This document shows, piece by piece, positions 10,801 through 18,479 of a DNA stretch of 64,000 nucleotides. Numbering within the stretch: position 1 is the first letter of the stretch; every line of letters begins with the position of its first letter. A model generated the notes under the pieces. The model was not told where the DNA came from. It made no database searches and saw only the letters and a program-made list of their open reading frames with translations. The DNA comes from Kineosporia sp. NBRC 101731. GTDB lineage: Bacteria > Actinomycetota > Actinomycetes > Actinomycetales > Kineosporiaceae. The position numbers were made by a program, and so were the translations under genes. The DNA lies in assembly GCF_030269305.1 (NCBI RefSeq), contig NZ_BSTC01000001.1, positions 385,467 to 449,466 of the forward strand, in the 5' to 3' direction.

Positions 10801-11079
10801 ACCGAGGTCTGGTCCAGCGTGAGCCTGACGGCCAAGGCCCTGGGTAAGGGCAAGGTGCGGCTCTCGGCCAACGGCGACCCGAACTCGAAGGCCACGCTGA
10901 CCTTCTACCGCTCGATCGCGGGCGCCGACCCGGTGCTCAAGAAGGTCACATCCAGCTCCTTCGGTGCTGGGTCGGTCACGGTCGCGCTGCCGAAGGGCCA
11001 GCGTTCGGTCTACGTGACATACAAGGCCGCCGGTACCGGTCTGGGCACCAGCAAGACCCTGAAGGTCAACGTCAAGTGA
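7873..11079 (+). CDS. Large secreted Ig-like (invasin/Big_1-like) repeat protein
   Basis: 1,068-residue secreted surface protein of unknown role. ATG 7873 is chosen over the TTG just before it because agaggaagga lies nine bases upstream. A Sec signal peptide ends near FAAPAE (about residue 36). The rest is Thr/Ser/Ala/Gly-rich beta sequence with almost no Cys. Repeats of the bacterial Ig-like kind are visible: one around residues 415-540 (AKVTFTV... TDAKGVATLKV... YTVSAT) and another around 780-880 (TLIVTGKVMDIFGN... TNAAGIFSTTF). The last 170 residues are Lys-rich beta repeats ending TLKVNVK. No LPXTG or membrane anchor is present, so it is released or held non-covalently, for example as an S-layer-like or matrix protein. 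A strong hairpin terminates it. Confidence 0.8.
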   Translation: MNLQSKNARIPIAALGVTALCSAGLGIFASPAFAAPAEIALNSGATSIAVGNFGTASAATANAAYALKIQEASVANAVLAVDSAPTNGVLAFDQAASNAVAATNGFTTVPTAAVNEIQTLTFGATPTTGSFDITIGSNTTGPPVSAPVTNTSLATALNTIVGDGDDVTVTSVGNVYSATFAGSIAGTDVPTMTFSNNTLEDAGTDPVSATAATPTPGSAATAVGTIGSLVQTDYVYVTGNVPGTYKFRIFSDANSNSVYDTADERSTALVTLNVFDTGGLGTTASDTTDDVNPVLATTSPAPVGDPITADVTYSKTLSLSDARGASVATGLGGRLNDLTFIDRTSSAAGVGTNSNLQPTYSTTTGKSTFTVGTPTGAGSITLKSDLAAVAPGTYPTDNAKTIAVASNNVATLTQGTTAVEGKVKVTGGTVAAKSGTASLEFTATAADSTPLPVAGAKVTFTVAGDATNVAKLTADGTAGTATATSKVYTATTDAKGVATLKVTSSDSSSGTYTVSATSNSHSGTTQTVTYAASAATEIATTSTAAELTPTVGATSVTLKGAIKDQFGAPFVPSQSDPQQVTVQIPDGTTAGFAPVSATGTFSYVYTVPAPAPVVGDTKTFDFEYGSVLDGASPGGTIRFASASAASKVTLTTPVTGAMSVDILGNVAPSPVQDATGTPQFGNLTGAVTGTVFDASNAALAYKAVTLTGGNGVWFSTTATPSATDKLVESLDVVTDASGAISGAYVYFSKSGEHTVTATSGTATATSTVTVDKPAAAAGWTVSVDDIAGAPGSTLIVTGKVMDIFGNAVQGAQVDLSTGTSTVGSLGDSTLTTNAAGIFSTTFLTGSNSSGDVELTAEISNNPGTLTANATLVASGFTAPAAKDTATGEIKIAVAKLTLSATARVTASATGGTAKLSGTYLPNSSVDIYSKESGERSYSLLDSVTTDAEGEWGLSTKVNKSTYFLAKSNGLSSPSDLTEVWSSVSLTAKALGKGKVRLSANGDPNSKATLTFYRSIAGADPVLKKVTSSSFGAGSVTVALPKGQRSVYVTYKAAGTGLGTSKTLKVNVK

Positions 11080-11117
11080 TTCCTGAGGGCCTGGCCCTCG
11101 TGAAGATCTGAACCGGC

Positions 11118-11153
11118 GATGGGCCGGCATCCCGAAGGGGGTGCCGGCCCATC
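11118..11153. terminator. Bidirectional terminator-like hairpin between convergent genes
   Basis: Sixteen-base arms (11118-11133 and 11138-11153) with one G-U pair and a gaag loop. It lies 38 bases after the Ig-like protein stop and 18 bases beyond the stop of the convergent AraC-type gene, so it can serve both. Confidence 0.75.
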
Positions 11154-11171
11154 CGTTTGGGCGGTCTGATG

Positions 11172-12041
11172 TCACCCCGGCTCGACCGGGAGCCAGAGCT
11201 CGCAGGTTGCGGTGCTGAAGTCGTCCGCCAGCTCGAGGATCGTGACGATCGACGGGCCCGGACGCAGGATCCAGGGATTCGAGGGGAACCACTCGGCCGC
11301 GGTCGCGGCCCAGGCATCCTGCAGTGCCTGGGGATACGGGCCGCTGGTGCGGAAGACCGCCCAGCGTCCGGCCGGCACCTCGATGGCGTCGAGGTCGTCC
11401 GGGACCGCAGTCCCGGCGGAAACGGCGACGCCGTGCAGGTAGGTCAGTTCGCTCCCCTCGGCCGCGTCGGGTGCGAGGTCGTCGGTGACCTGGAGCAGGC
11501 CGCTCGGCTCGATGTTCCCGAGAGCTTTCAACCGTGCGTGCTCCTCTGGCGGCAGCGATGAGATGTGCTGCTGGATCTGTGGATTGATCCCACGGTGAAT
11601 GAGTGGGACGCGGACGGCGTGCCCGACCAGCCGGAACGAGGGCTGGTCAGCGATGCGGGTGTCCATGGGGGTGTTCCCTTCGACGGTCAGGCGGAACCTG
11701 AGCTGCGGTTGTGTCCGAAGGGGGCCTCCGTCGCGGCGGACGTCGCCGGGTCCCGAGCCGTGAACCGCCCGGAACGCCCGCCCGAAAGCCTCGGTCGATC
11801 CGTACCCGTACCGGACCGCGATGGTGAGCAGGTGCTCCTCACCCCGCACGACGGCGGCCGCGGCGACGGTCATGCGCCGCCGACGGACGTACTCCGACAG
11901 CGGCATCCCGGCCAGCGCCGAGAACATCCGGCGCAGGTGGTACTCGGTCGTGCCGAGCGCCCCGGCGAATTCCCGGACGTCGAGCTCCTCACCGAGGCGC
12001 TCCTCCACGAGATCCACGAGCTGGTTCAGTTCCGAGATCAC
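11172..12041 (-). CDS. AraC-family regulator with GyrI-like effector domain
   Basis: 289-residue transcription factor. The N-terminal 100 residues form an AraC/XylS double helix-turn-helix: FAGALGTTEYHLRRMFSALAG is the first, and AVRYGYGSTEAFGRAFRAVHG the second with its conserved FxRAF. Residues 125-289 resemble the GyrI/SbmC-like small-molecule domain found in Rob- and multidrug-type regulators (starting DQPSFRLVGH, then VPAGRWAVFRTSGPYP). The GTG start at 12041 follows a ggaaggga ribosome site. The domain order (DNA-binding first) is that of Rob/SAV-type regulators, so control of an efflux or stress response by a hydrophobic ligand is plausible. The ligand and targets are unknown. Confidence 0.9.
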   Translation of the reverse strand: MISELNQLVDLVEERLGEELDVREFAGALGTTEYHLRRMFSALAGMPLSEYVRRRRMTVAAAAVVRGEEHLLTIAVRYGYGSTEAFGRAFRAVHGSGPGDVRRDGGPLRTQPQLRFRLTVEGNTPMDTRIADQPSFRLVGHAVRVPLIHRGINPQIQQHISSLPPEEHARLKALGNIEPSGLLQVTDDLAPDAAEGSELTYLHGVAVSAGTAVPDDLDAIEVPAGRWAVFRTSGPYPQALQDAWAATAAEWFPSNPWILRPGPSIVTILELADDFSTATCELWLPVEPG

Positions 12042-12093
12042 GGACGACTCCCTTCCGGTATTCAGCCTGGATCAGGCTTCACCGCCCGCGCCC

Positions 12094-12116
12094 GATCGCA
12101 GTGATCCGATGCGATC
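12094..12116. promoter_or_regulatory. Inverted repeat upstream of AraC-type gene
   Basis: Perfect seven-base arms gatcgca (12094-12100) and tgcgatc (12110-12116), nine bases apart, lie about 55 bases before the regulator start. This fits a possible autoregulatory operator. AraC-type sites are usually direct repeats, so the assignment is tentative. Confidence 0.3.
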
Positions 12117-12135
12117 AATCGAAGCAGTCTGAGGC

Positions 12136-12745
12136 TCAGTAGAGGTCGGCCGGCGTGATCAGCACGATGTCCATGTCATCATCCGCAGCAGCGAGGAGCT
12201 CGTCACTGAATCCCGGGCCGGCGAAACAGACAAGTTTCGCAGCTTCTGCGCCGTAGCGGTTCTGGCGGGTCAGGAGGTCTCGGATACGACGAAGCCGGTC
12301 CAGGTGCCCCAGGCCCATGACCTCACCCCACTTCGCCTCACCCACGGCGAGAAGGGGACGTCGATTGTCGTCTTCCAGGCCGAGAACGGCTACGTCGACC
12401 TCATGACTGGCCTTGCCGGCCGGATCGGTGATGGTTCCGCCGGCCACCAGGTTGGGATGCCCGGCGAACAGATCGAGCGGAGCCATGTATCGGGTCCAGT
12501 GCCGGCACACCTGCTCGAAGTGCGGGTCGAGGACCTGACCCGAGAAACGCCTCTGACTCTGCTGCCAGAGCCGGTTCCCGGATGACGAGTCCACAGTCTT
12601 CGAGCACGGTGAGCGGGTGCGCGAGGTCGCCCGATTTCCGGCCTAGATACGAAGCTATCCCGCCGCGGTGGGTGTTCCCGGTCGCTATTGCCGCGAGAAC
12701 CGAGTGGTACAACGCAATGTCGTGGAGTTCTGGCTCGTGGGCCGA
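12136..12745 (-). pseudogene. Remnant of an AAA ATPase with DUF234 C-terminal domain
   Basis: Two pieces of one protein lie in different frames. The upstream piece (about 12745 down to 12580) encodes ALYHSVLAAIATG... and SYLGRKSGDLAHPLTVLEDCGLVIREP. This is the winged-helix part that precedes DUF234 in archaeal-type AAA ATPases. The downstream piece (from about 12590 to the stop at 12136) encodes RLWQQSQRRFSG..., then EVDVAVLG and LLAVGEAKWGE, the nuclease-like DUF234 core with its D...EAK pattern. Between them roughly 40-50 residues expected in the family are missing and the frame changes, so an out-of-frame deletion is likely. The N-terminal ATPase domain is absent altogether. The 152-residue second piece could still be translated from a GTG at 12594. 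Confidence 0.7.
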
Positions 12746-13098
12746 CTTATGTGATCTGTGTCGCCTGAGAACGCCGGTCACGTGGGGTGGCTGGCTGGCC
12801 CGATCGGGTAGGTTTCTGCCCGGTCTCAAGATTCCCACTGCCCTGCCCGGGTATGAGCACAGGCCCAGGCCTTCATGCGTCCGGCCCAGCCACCGTGCGG
12901 CAATCGTCCGTGCTCGGGCGGCCTTGTACCGGCCGGGGGGAGGAGCTGCACCACCGTCGGTCACCGTCGCCGGCCGGCGTCTTCGCGCCTTCACCCGCCC
13001 GGCAGATATGGCCGTCACGCAGCCTCGGTAACTCTCAAGTAACGGGCCGTGACCGCATCGCCCGTACGTAGTCGTCCCTTGCGGATGGCTTGAGGGAG
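12746..13098. other. 353-bp stretch without a supported gene
   Basis: Open frames on both strands are Arg/Pro/Ser-rich and show no domain pattern. The missing ATPase domain of the adjacent pseudogene is not detectable here, so that part was lost rather than frameshifted. The promoter of the downstream protease gene presumably lies in the right part, but no clear boxes were identified. Confidence 0.4.
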
Positions 13099-13872
13099 AT
13101 GAGGGCTTGGGTGCCTGCTCGGCTTCGACTGGCTCTTGTGGCCGCACTGATCGCGGTGATCACTTTCGGATCGGCGCCCTGGGCCGCGGCGCAGGGCACC
13201 GGCACTCCGCCGGGGACGGCCAGCAGTGCGTACAAAGTCATGAAAGTTGTTCTCGACAGCGGAAAAACGATCAACGCACGGTGGAATCCCTGTCAGAGCG
13301 CCATCACCTACCGGGTGAACCTGAGCGGACTTCCGCAGAGCAAGAAGAAGGCCATGCTGAAGACGGTCAGGGCCTCGTTCGTCAGACTGAGCCACGCGAC
13401 GGGCCTGACCTACCGGTACGCAGGACTGACCACATTCGTCCCCACCACCCGGAACCTGGCGAAGCAGCCGGCCGAGATCGTCGTGGCCGCGGTGGCGAGG
13501 ACGAAGACTGACTTCCCGCTGACGAAGAACTCGCTCGGGTACGGGGGAGCACTCTGGTCGACCTGGTACGGCAGCCAGGGTGAGGGCGCGGCGATCGTCC
13601 GGGGTTACGTGATCCTCGAGGCCAAGGCCATCCAGAAGCTCAAGAGCGGCTGGGGCACGGGGACGCGGCAGAGCAACGTGGTCCTGCACGAGCTCGGGCA
13701 CGCGTCCGGCCTGGACCACGTGAGCAGCCGTGAGCAGCAGATGTACCCGACCCTGACCTCGGCCTCACCGAGCGGGTACGGCAAGGGGGATCTTGCGGGC
13801 CTGGCGAAGGTCGGCACGAAAGCGGGCTGCATCGACATCCCGAGTTACGTCAGCGTGCGCGACCTGCGCTGA
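13099..13872 (+). CDS. Secreted zinc metalloprotease, metzincin-like
   Basis: 257-residue exported protease. A Sec signal (about residues 5-33, ending WAAAQ) is followed by a pro/mature region. The full metzincin zinc site H197-ELGH-ASGLDH207 is present, with a downstream Met-turn candidate (QQMYP, Met215). This matches the HExxHxxGxxH class, such as matrixin/snapalysin-like enzymes, rather than thermolysin types. The start is uncertain: ATG 13099 has a ribosome-like gaggga very close to it, and GTG 13111 also gives a full signal peptide. It stands alone between the ATPase remnant and the chemotaxis operon on the same strand. Substrate unknown. Confidence 0.85.
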   Translation: MRAWVPARLRLALVAALIAVITFGSAPWAAAQGTGTPPGTASSAYKVMKVVLDSGKTINARWNPCQSAITYRVNLSGLPQSKKKAMLKTVRASFVRLSHATGLTYRYAGLTTFVPTTRNLAKQPAEIVVAAVARTKTDFPLTKNSLGYGGALWSTWYGSQGEGAAIVRGYVILEAKAIQKLKSGWGTGTRQSNVVLHELGHASGLDHVSSREQQMYPTLTSASPSGYGKGDLAGLAKVGTKAGCIDIPSYVSVRDLR

Positions 13873-13964
13873 AGATCCACGAGGTCCCGGGCCCCGAAGT
13901 GGGGGCCGGCAACGACGGGCCGGTGAGCCACGATCGCCGTGGTGACACGCGTCCTCAATGCCCG

Positions 13965-13993
13965 CTCAAGAGTGAACCAGCCCCAGCCGATGA
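13965..13993 (+). promoter_or_regulatory. Sigma-28/WhiG-like promoter of the che operon
   Basis: CTCAAG (13965-13970), exactly 15 bases, then GCCGATGA (13986-13993), 45 bases before the cheA start. The -10-like part differs by one base from the classical flagellar-sigma GCCGATAA. The same architecture occurs before flhA and fliM on the other strand, which raises confidence well above a single match. Confidence 0.75.
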
Positions 13994-14037
13994 AAAAGCC
14001 AACGTCCGGACCCTGCGGTTGTCCTTGAAGGAGTGCG

Positions 14038-16506
14038 ATGGAGGCGATCGACGAGATCGTTGCCGAGTTCCTGGTCGAGTCACACGAGAACCTCGACCAG
14101 CTCGACACCGACCTGCTCGCGCTGGAGCAGGACCCGACCTCACGGGATCTGCTGGGAAGCGTCTTCCGAACCATCCACACGATCAAGGGCACCAGCGGGT
14201 TCCTTGCGTTCAACAAGCTGGAGAAGCTCACACACGTCGGCGAGAACCTTCTCAGCCGTATGCGTGACGGCAAGATCCTGCTGAACGAGGACCGCACGAG
14301 CGCCCTGCTGGACATGGTCGACGCCGTGCGCGGCCTGCTCTCGAACATCGAGGCCAGCGGTGGTGAGGGGGATGTCGACCACACCGAGCTGGTGGCTCGG
14401 CTGGGTGATCTGCTCGAGGACGGGGTGATCGAGGCCCCGCCGCTGATCCCCGCCCAGGCAGGCAGCCCGGAGGCCGCCACCGGTGCCGCCGAGGCGGTCG
14501 CCGGGGCGGAGGACTCCACCGAGGCGGTGGTCGAGGCCGCCGCACAGGCCGCCGCCGCCCAGGCGATCGAGGCCGCGCACGAACTGGCCGAGGCCGCCAA
14601 GAGCCACCCCGAGGAGATCCCGGTCGGCGCGCAGGTCGTGTCCGCCGAGGTCTCGATCACGAATCTTCCCGAACCGCCTGCTGCGGCAGCTCCGCCACCT
14701 CCTGCCCCCGCCCCGAAGCCGGCGGAGAAGCCGGCCGCGAAGGCCGTGCCCGAACCAGGTGAGCCCGGTGAGCAGAAGCGCTCGGTCGTCGAGTCCTCGG
14801 TGCGTGTCGACATCGGGCTGCTCGACACCCTGATGTCGATGGTCGGCGAGCTGGTGCTGTCGCGTAACGCACTGGTCTCCGAGCTGGACGAGCAGAACGA
14901 CAGCGCCCTGGCCCGGTCTGCGCAGCGCCTCTCACTGATCACCAGTGAGCTGCAGGAACAGGTCATGAAGACCCGTATGCAGCCGGTCGACACGGTCTGG
15001 TCCAAACTGCCCCGAGTCGTCCGCGACCTCTCCCACCAGCTCTCGCGCAACGTGCGCCTGGAGATGGAGGGCCGCGACACCGAACTCGACCGGAGCGTCC
15101 TCGAGGCCATCAAGGACCCGATGACGCACCTCGTCCGCAATGCGATCGACCACGGCATCGAGCCGCCGGACGTGCGGATCGGCAAGGGCAAGAACCCCGA
15201 GGGCGTGCTGATGCTGCGCGCCTATCACGAGGCCGGCCTGGTCCACCTCGAGATCATCGACGACGGTGCGGGTATCGACCACAACGTGGTCGGTAACAAG
15301 GCGGTCGAGCGGGGCCTGGTCACCCAGGCCCAGCTGGAGAAGATGACGCCGCGCGAGATCACCCAGATGATCTTCCTGCCCGGATTCTCCACGGCCGCCA
15401 AGGTCACCAACGTCTCCGGCCGGGGCGTCGGTATGGACGTGGTGAAGACCCGGATCGAGGCGATCGGCGGTTCCGTCGACGTCGTCTCGAACAAGGGCGC
15501 CGGCTCCACCTTCCGCCTCAGCATCCCGCTGACCCTGGCGATCATCCCGGCTCTGACGATCGGTTGCTACGGCCACCGTTACGCGGTGCCGCAGGTGAGT
15601 GTGCTGGAACTGGTGCGACTCTCGGGCGAGCACGCCCGCGGCGGCATCGAGCACATCTCCGGGGCGCCGGTCTACCGGCTGCGCGGTTCGCTGCTGCCCC
15701 TGGTGCAACTGGACGAGCAGCTCGAGCTGGTCTCGATCGGCACCTCCAGCGGCGGTGGCCGCAACGATGACGGGCGGGGCGGCTTCATCGTCGTCCTGCA
15801 GGCCGAGCAGCACCGCTTCGGCCTTGTCGTGGACGATGTCCTCGACACCCAGGAAATCGTGGTCAAGCCGCTGGGCCGGCACCTGAAGGCCCTGCCGATG
15901 TACCAGGGCGCCACGATCCACGGTGACGGCAGCGTGGTCCTGATCCTCGACGCGACCGCGATCGCCCGGCGGGCCGACGTGCTCTCCAACCAGGCCGCGG
16001 CCGCCAGCTCGTCGGTCATGGAAGAGACCACGCCGATCGACCCGGTGCTGGTGGTGGAGCTGTCCGGAGGACGGCGCACCGCCATCCCCCTGGACATGGT
16101 CACCCGGCTGGAGGAGATCCCCAACGAGACCATCGAGCGGGTGGGTGGTCGCGAGGTGGTCCAGTACCGGGGCCACATCATGCCGCTGGTACGCCTGGCG
16201 AACCTGCTCGGTGCCTACGGCGAGGAGACCGACAACGCGAGGGTTCAGCTGGTGGTCTACACCCGCGGCCAGCGCAGTGTCGGCTTCGCGGTCGAGCGGA
16301 TCATGGACATCGCCACCGAGCGGGCCGGTTCGCGCTCCGACATCGACGACCATGCGCTGCTGGGGTCGATCGTCGTCGGTGACCGGGTGGTCGAGCTGCT
16401 CGACGTGCAGGCCGCGGTGCTCGCCGCCGACCCTGCGTTCTACCAGGACGACGCCGGCGCCACGACGGTGCAGCAGCTCGGCGACATGTACGAGGAGGCA
16501 TTGTGA
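14038..16506 (+). CDS. cheA: Chemotaxis histidine kinase CheA with two CheW-like domains
   Basis: 822-residue sensor kinase that passes receptor signals to CheY and CheB by phosphotransfer. The Hpt domain (residues 1-105) carries phospho-accepting His47 in HTIKGTSGF. Residues 145-250 are an Ala/Pro/Glu linker with no recognisable P2 CheY-binding domain. The P3 dimerisation helices follow (IGLLDTLMSMVGELVLSRNAL, from about 258). The ATPase domain has an N-box (HLVRNAIDHGIE), DDGAGID and GRGVGMD. The C-terminus contains a CheW-like regulatory domain (about 510-650) and a second divergent one (about 670-805). The ATG has an aaggag ribosome site. It is the first gene of the che operon and overlaps cheW by four bases. 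Confidence 0.96.
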   Translation: MEAIDEIVAEFLVESHENLDQLDTDLLALEQDPTSRDLLGSVFRTIHTIKGTSGFLAFNKLEKLTHVGENLLSRMRDGKILLNEDRTSALLDMVDAVRGLLSNIEASGGEGDVDHTELVARLGDLLEDGVIEAPPLIPAQAGSPEAATGAAEAVAGAEDSTEAVVEAAAQAAAAQAIEAAHELAEAAKSHPEEIPVGAQVVSAEVSITNLPEPPAAAAPPPPAPAPKPAEKPAAKAVPEPGEPGEQKRSVVESSVRVDIGLLDTLMSMVGELVLSRNALVSELDEQNDSALARSAQRLSLITSELQEQVMKTRMQPVDTVWSKLPRVVRDLSHQLSRNVRLEMEGRDTELDRSVLEAIKDPMTHLVRNAIDHGIEPPDVRIGKGKNPEGVLMLRAYHEAGLVHLEIIDDGAGIDHNVVGNKAVERGLVTQAQLEKMTPREITQMIFLPGFSTAAKVTNVSGRGVGMDVVKTRIEAIGGSVDVVSNKGAGSTFRLSIPLTLAIIPALTIGCYGHRYAVPQVSVLELVRLSGEHARGGIEHISGAPVYRLRGSLLPLVQLDEQLELVSIGTSSGGGRNDDGRGGFIVVLQAEQHRFGLVVDDVLDTQEIVVKPLGRHLKALPMYQGATIHGDGSVVLILDATAIARRADVLSNQAAAASSSVMEETTPIDPVLVVELSGGRRTAIPLDMVTRLEEIPNETIERVGGREVVQYRGHIMPLVRLANLLGAYGEETDNARVQLVVYTRGQRSVGFAVERIMDIATERAGSRSDIDDHALLGSIVVGDRVVELLDVQAAVLAADPAFYQDDAGATTVQQLGDMYEEAL

Positions 16507-16943
16507 CCCAGCTGTCGACGTTCCACGTCGGTTCCTACCTGTTCGGGGTGGAGGTTGCCCTGGTCCAGGAAGTGGTCCGGATGCAGACGTTCACCCCGGT
16601 CCCGCTCGCCTCGGCCGAGGTGTCCGGCCTGATCAACCTCCGTGGTGAGGTACTCACCGCCATCGATGTGCGGGCCCGGCTGGGTCTGCCGCCGACGACC
16701 GGTGAACGCGCCCAGGTCAACGTCGTGGTCCGGGTGGACGACGAACCCGTCAGCCTGCTGGTCGACGAGATCGGCGGCGTGGTCGAGGTTTCCCAGATCC
16801 CGTTCGAGGGAACCCCCTCGACGGTGAATGCCAGGGTCGGTTCGCTGCTGCTCGGCGCGTACACGCTGCCGGACAAGCTGCTCCTCGCCCTGGACGCTCG
16901 TGCCTTGCTGGCCTTCGACGAAAGTCGCTCGGCAGCTGCCTGA
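16503..16943 (+). CDS. cheW: Chemotaxis coupling protein CheW
   Basis: 146-residue single-domain CheW, the cytoplasmic adaptor linking CheA to chemoreceptors. The typical features run throughout: VGSYLFGVEVALVQEVVR, then GLINLRGEVLTAIDVRARLGLP, then VSLLVDEIGGVVEV. The GTG start overlaps the cheA stop (gtga) and gaggagg lies just upstream, inside cheA, so translation is probably coupled. The C-terminus is a short Ala/Ser tail. Confidence 0.95.
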   Translation: MTQLSTFHVGSYLFGVEVALVQEVVRMQTFTPVPLASAEVSGLINLRGEVLTAIDVRARLGLPPTTGERAQVNVVVRVDDEPVSLLVDEIGGVVEVSQIPFEGTPSTVNARVGSLLLGAYTLPDKLLLALDARALLAFDESRSAAA

Positions 16944-16977
16944 GGGCATCCGATAGAAGACCGAAAGGGGCGACGCG

Positions 16978-17349
16978 ATGCGAGCCTTGGTGATCGACGA
17001 CTCGCGAGCGATGCGATCGATCCTGACGAGGCAACTCGAGGCACTCGGTTTCGACGTCGCCCAGGCCTTCGACGGACGAGATGCACTGGACCTGATCGAC
17101 ACCGGTTACCTGCCACACGTGGCCCTCGTCGACTGGAACATGCCGCGGATGGACGGACTGACCTTCATCAAGGCGATCCGGGCCCGCGAATCGCTGAACG
17201 ACGTTTCGCTGATGATGGTCACGACCGAGAGCGAACACGGCAACATCGTCCGGGCCCTGGCAGCGGGTGCGCACGAGTACGTCATCAAACCGTTCACCTC
17301 AGAGGTGATCGCTGAGAAGTTGGCGCTCTTGGGATTGGTGAAGGTATGA
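16978..17349 (+). CDS. cheY: Single-domain response regulator, CheY-type (first copy)
   Basis: 123-residue receiver domain without an output domain. Acidic pocket Asp7/Asp8, phospho-acceptor Asp52 in LVDWNMPRMDG, Thr in MMVTTES and Lys in VIKPF are all present. As a CheY it would bind FliM/FliN when phosphorylated and bias the motor. It overlaps cheB by four bases. A second CheY lies five genes downstream. Which copy is the motor-binding one and which, if either, acts as a phosphate sink cannot be told from sequence. Confidence 0.92.
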   Translation: MRALVIDDSRAMRSILTRQLEALGFDVAQAFDGRDALDLIDTGYLPHVALVDWNMPRMDGLTFIKAIRARESLNDVSLMMVTTESEHGNIVRALAAGAHEYVIKPFTSEVIAEKLALLGLVKV

Positions 17350-18479
17350 GCGGGGCAACCATCCGCGTTCTGATCGTTGACGACTCGGTGGTCATCCGCC
17401 GGTTGATCAAGGAGATTCTCGACGCCGACAACCGGATCGAGGTTGTCGGCGTCGCACACAACGGACAGGTCGCGATCGGCAAGGTCGAGGAACTGAAGCC
17501 GGACGCGCTCACCATGGACATCGAGATGCCCGTGATGAACGGCGTCGAAGCGGTCCGGGCACTGCGCAAGACGCATCCTCGCCTGCCGATCGTGATGTTC
17601 TCCACCCTGACCGAGCGGGGCGCGTCCGCCACCATGGACGCGCTCGCGGCCGGGGCCAGCGACTACGTCACCAAGCCGGCCAACGTCGGCAGCGTGATGG
17701 AGAGCCGGCAGAACATCAAGGAACAGCTGATACCGAAGCTGATCGCGCTCACCGGCGCGAGGAAGCTGGTGGGCACCAGAACCCCCATCCCGCCGGCCCA
17801 ACCGCCGGCGGGAGTCTCGCGAGCCCCCGGAACGCCACGACGCACGCAGCCGTTCGGTCTGCTGGCGATCGGGAGTTCCACCGGTGGCCCGGACGCGCTG
17901 GCGACCGTGCTGGCGTCCCTGCCCGGAGACCTGCCCGTGCCGGTCGTGATCACCCAGCACATGCCTCCGGTGTTCACGAAAATGCTTGCTCAGCGCCTCG
18001 ACTCGATCTCCCGCCTGAGCATCGTGGAGGCCGCCGAAGGTGACGCGGTGGAGCGCGGGAAGGTGCTGATCGCCCCGGGTGGTCTGCACATGGAGATGAA
18101 GTCGAAGGGCACCGGAGTTTTCGTGCACCTGAGCGATGCCCCGCCGGAGAACTTCTGCCGGCCCGCCGTGGACGTCATGTTCCGGTCGGTCGCGGCGGTC
18201 TACCGGAACCGGGTGCTCGGGCTGGTGCTGACCGGGATGGGGCGGGACGGGGCCGCGGGGGCCGGGGTGATCCGGTCTGCCGGTGGCGAGGTGTTCGCCC
18301 AGGACGAGGCGTCGAGCGTGGTCTGGGGTATGCCCGGTGCCACCGTGATGGCGGGGCAGGCCGACCGGGTTCTCCCGATCGAGCAGATCGCCCCGACCGT
18401 CGCAGCGGCGCTGATCCAGAGTCAGGGCGCCTCCACCCGTCAGGCAGCCGGCCCGGTGACGGGCGGGGTGCGGGCATGA
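17346..18479 (+). CDS. cheB: Chemotaxis methylesterase/deamidase CheB
   Basis: 377-residue CheB that removes methyl groups from chemoreceptor glutamates during adaptation. The N-terminal receiver has phospho-acceptor Asp58 (TMDIEMPVMNG). A Pro-rich linker (about 140-165) leads to the esterase domain. That domain has the catalytic Ser in GSSTGGPDAL, His in ITQHMPP and Asp in GMGRDGAAG. Start and stop overlap both neighbours by four bases. No chemoreceptor gene is in the window, so its substrates lie elsewhere in the genome. Confidence 0.96.
   Translation: MSGATIRVLIVDDSVVIRRLIKEILDADNRIEVVGVAHNGQVAIGKVEELKPDALTMDIEMPVMNGVEAVRALRKTHPRLPIVMFSTLTERGASATMDALAAGASDYVTKPANVGSVMESRQNIKEQLIPKLIALTGARKLVGTRTPIPPAQPPAGVSRAPGTPRRTQPFGLLAIGSSTGGPDALATVLASLPGDLPVPVVITQHMPPVFTKMLAQRLDSISRLSIVEAAEGDAVERGKVLIAPGGLHMEMKSKGTGVFVHLSDAPPENFCRPAVDVMFRSVAAVYRNRVLGLVLTGMGRDGAAGAGVIRSAGGEVFAQDEASSVVWGMPGATVMAGQADRVLPIEQIAPTVAAALIQSQGASTRQAAGPVTGGVRA

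Noticed and set aside
8119-11292. Minus-strand open frame of about 1,057 codons opposite the Ig-like protein
   Set aside because: Its translation is Arg/Gly/Val/Asp-rich with no domain pattern, a common by-product of high-GC codon bias. The plus-strand frame has a signal peptide, ribosome site and terminator.
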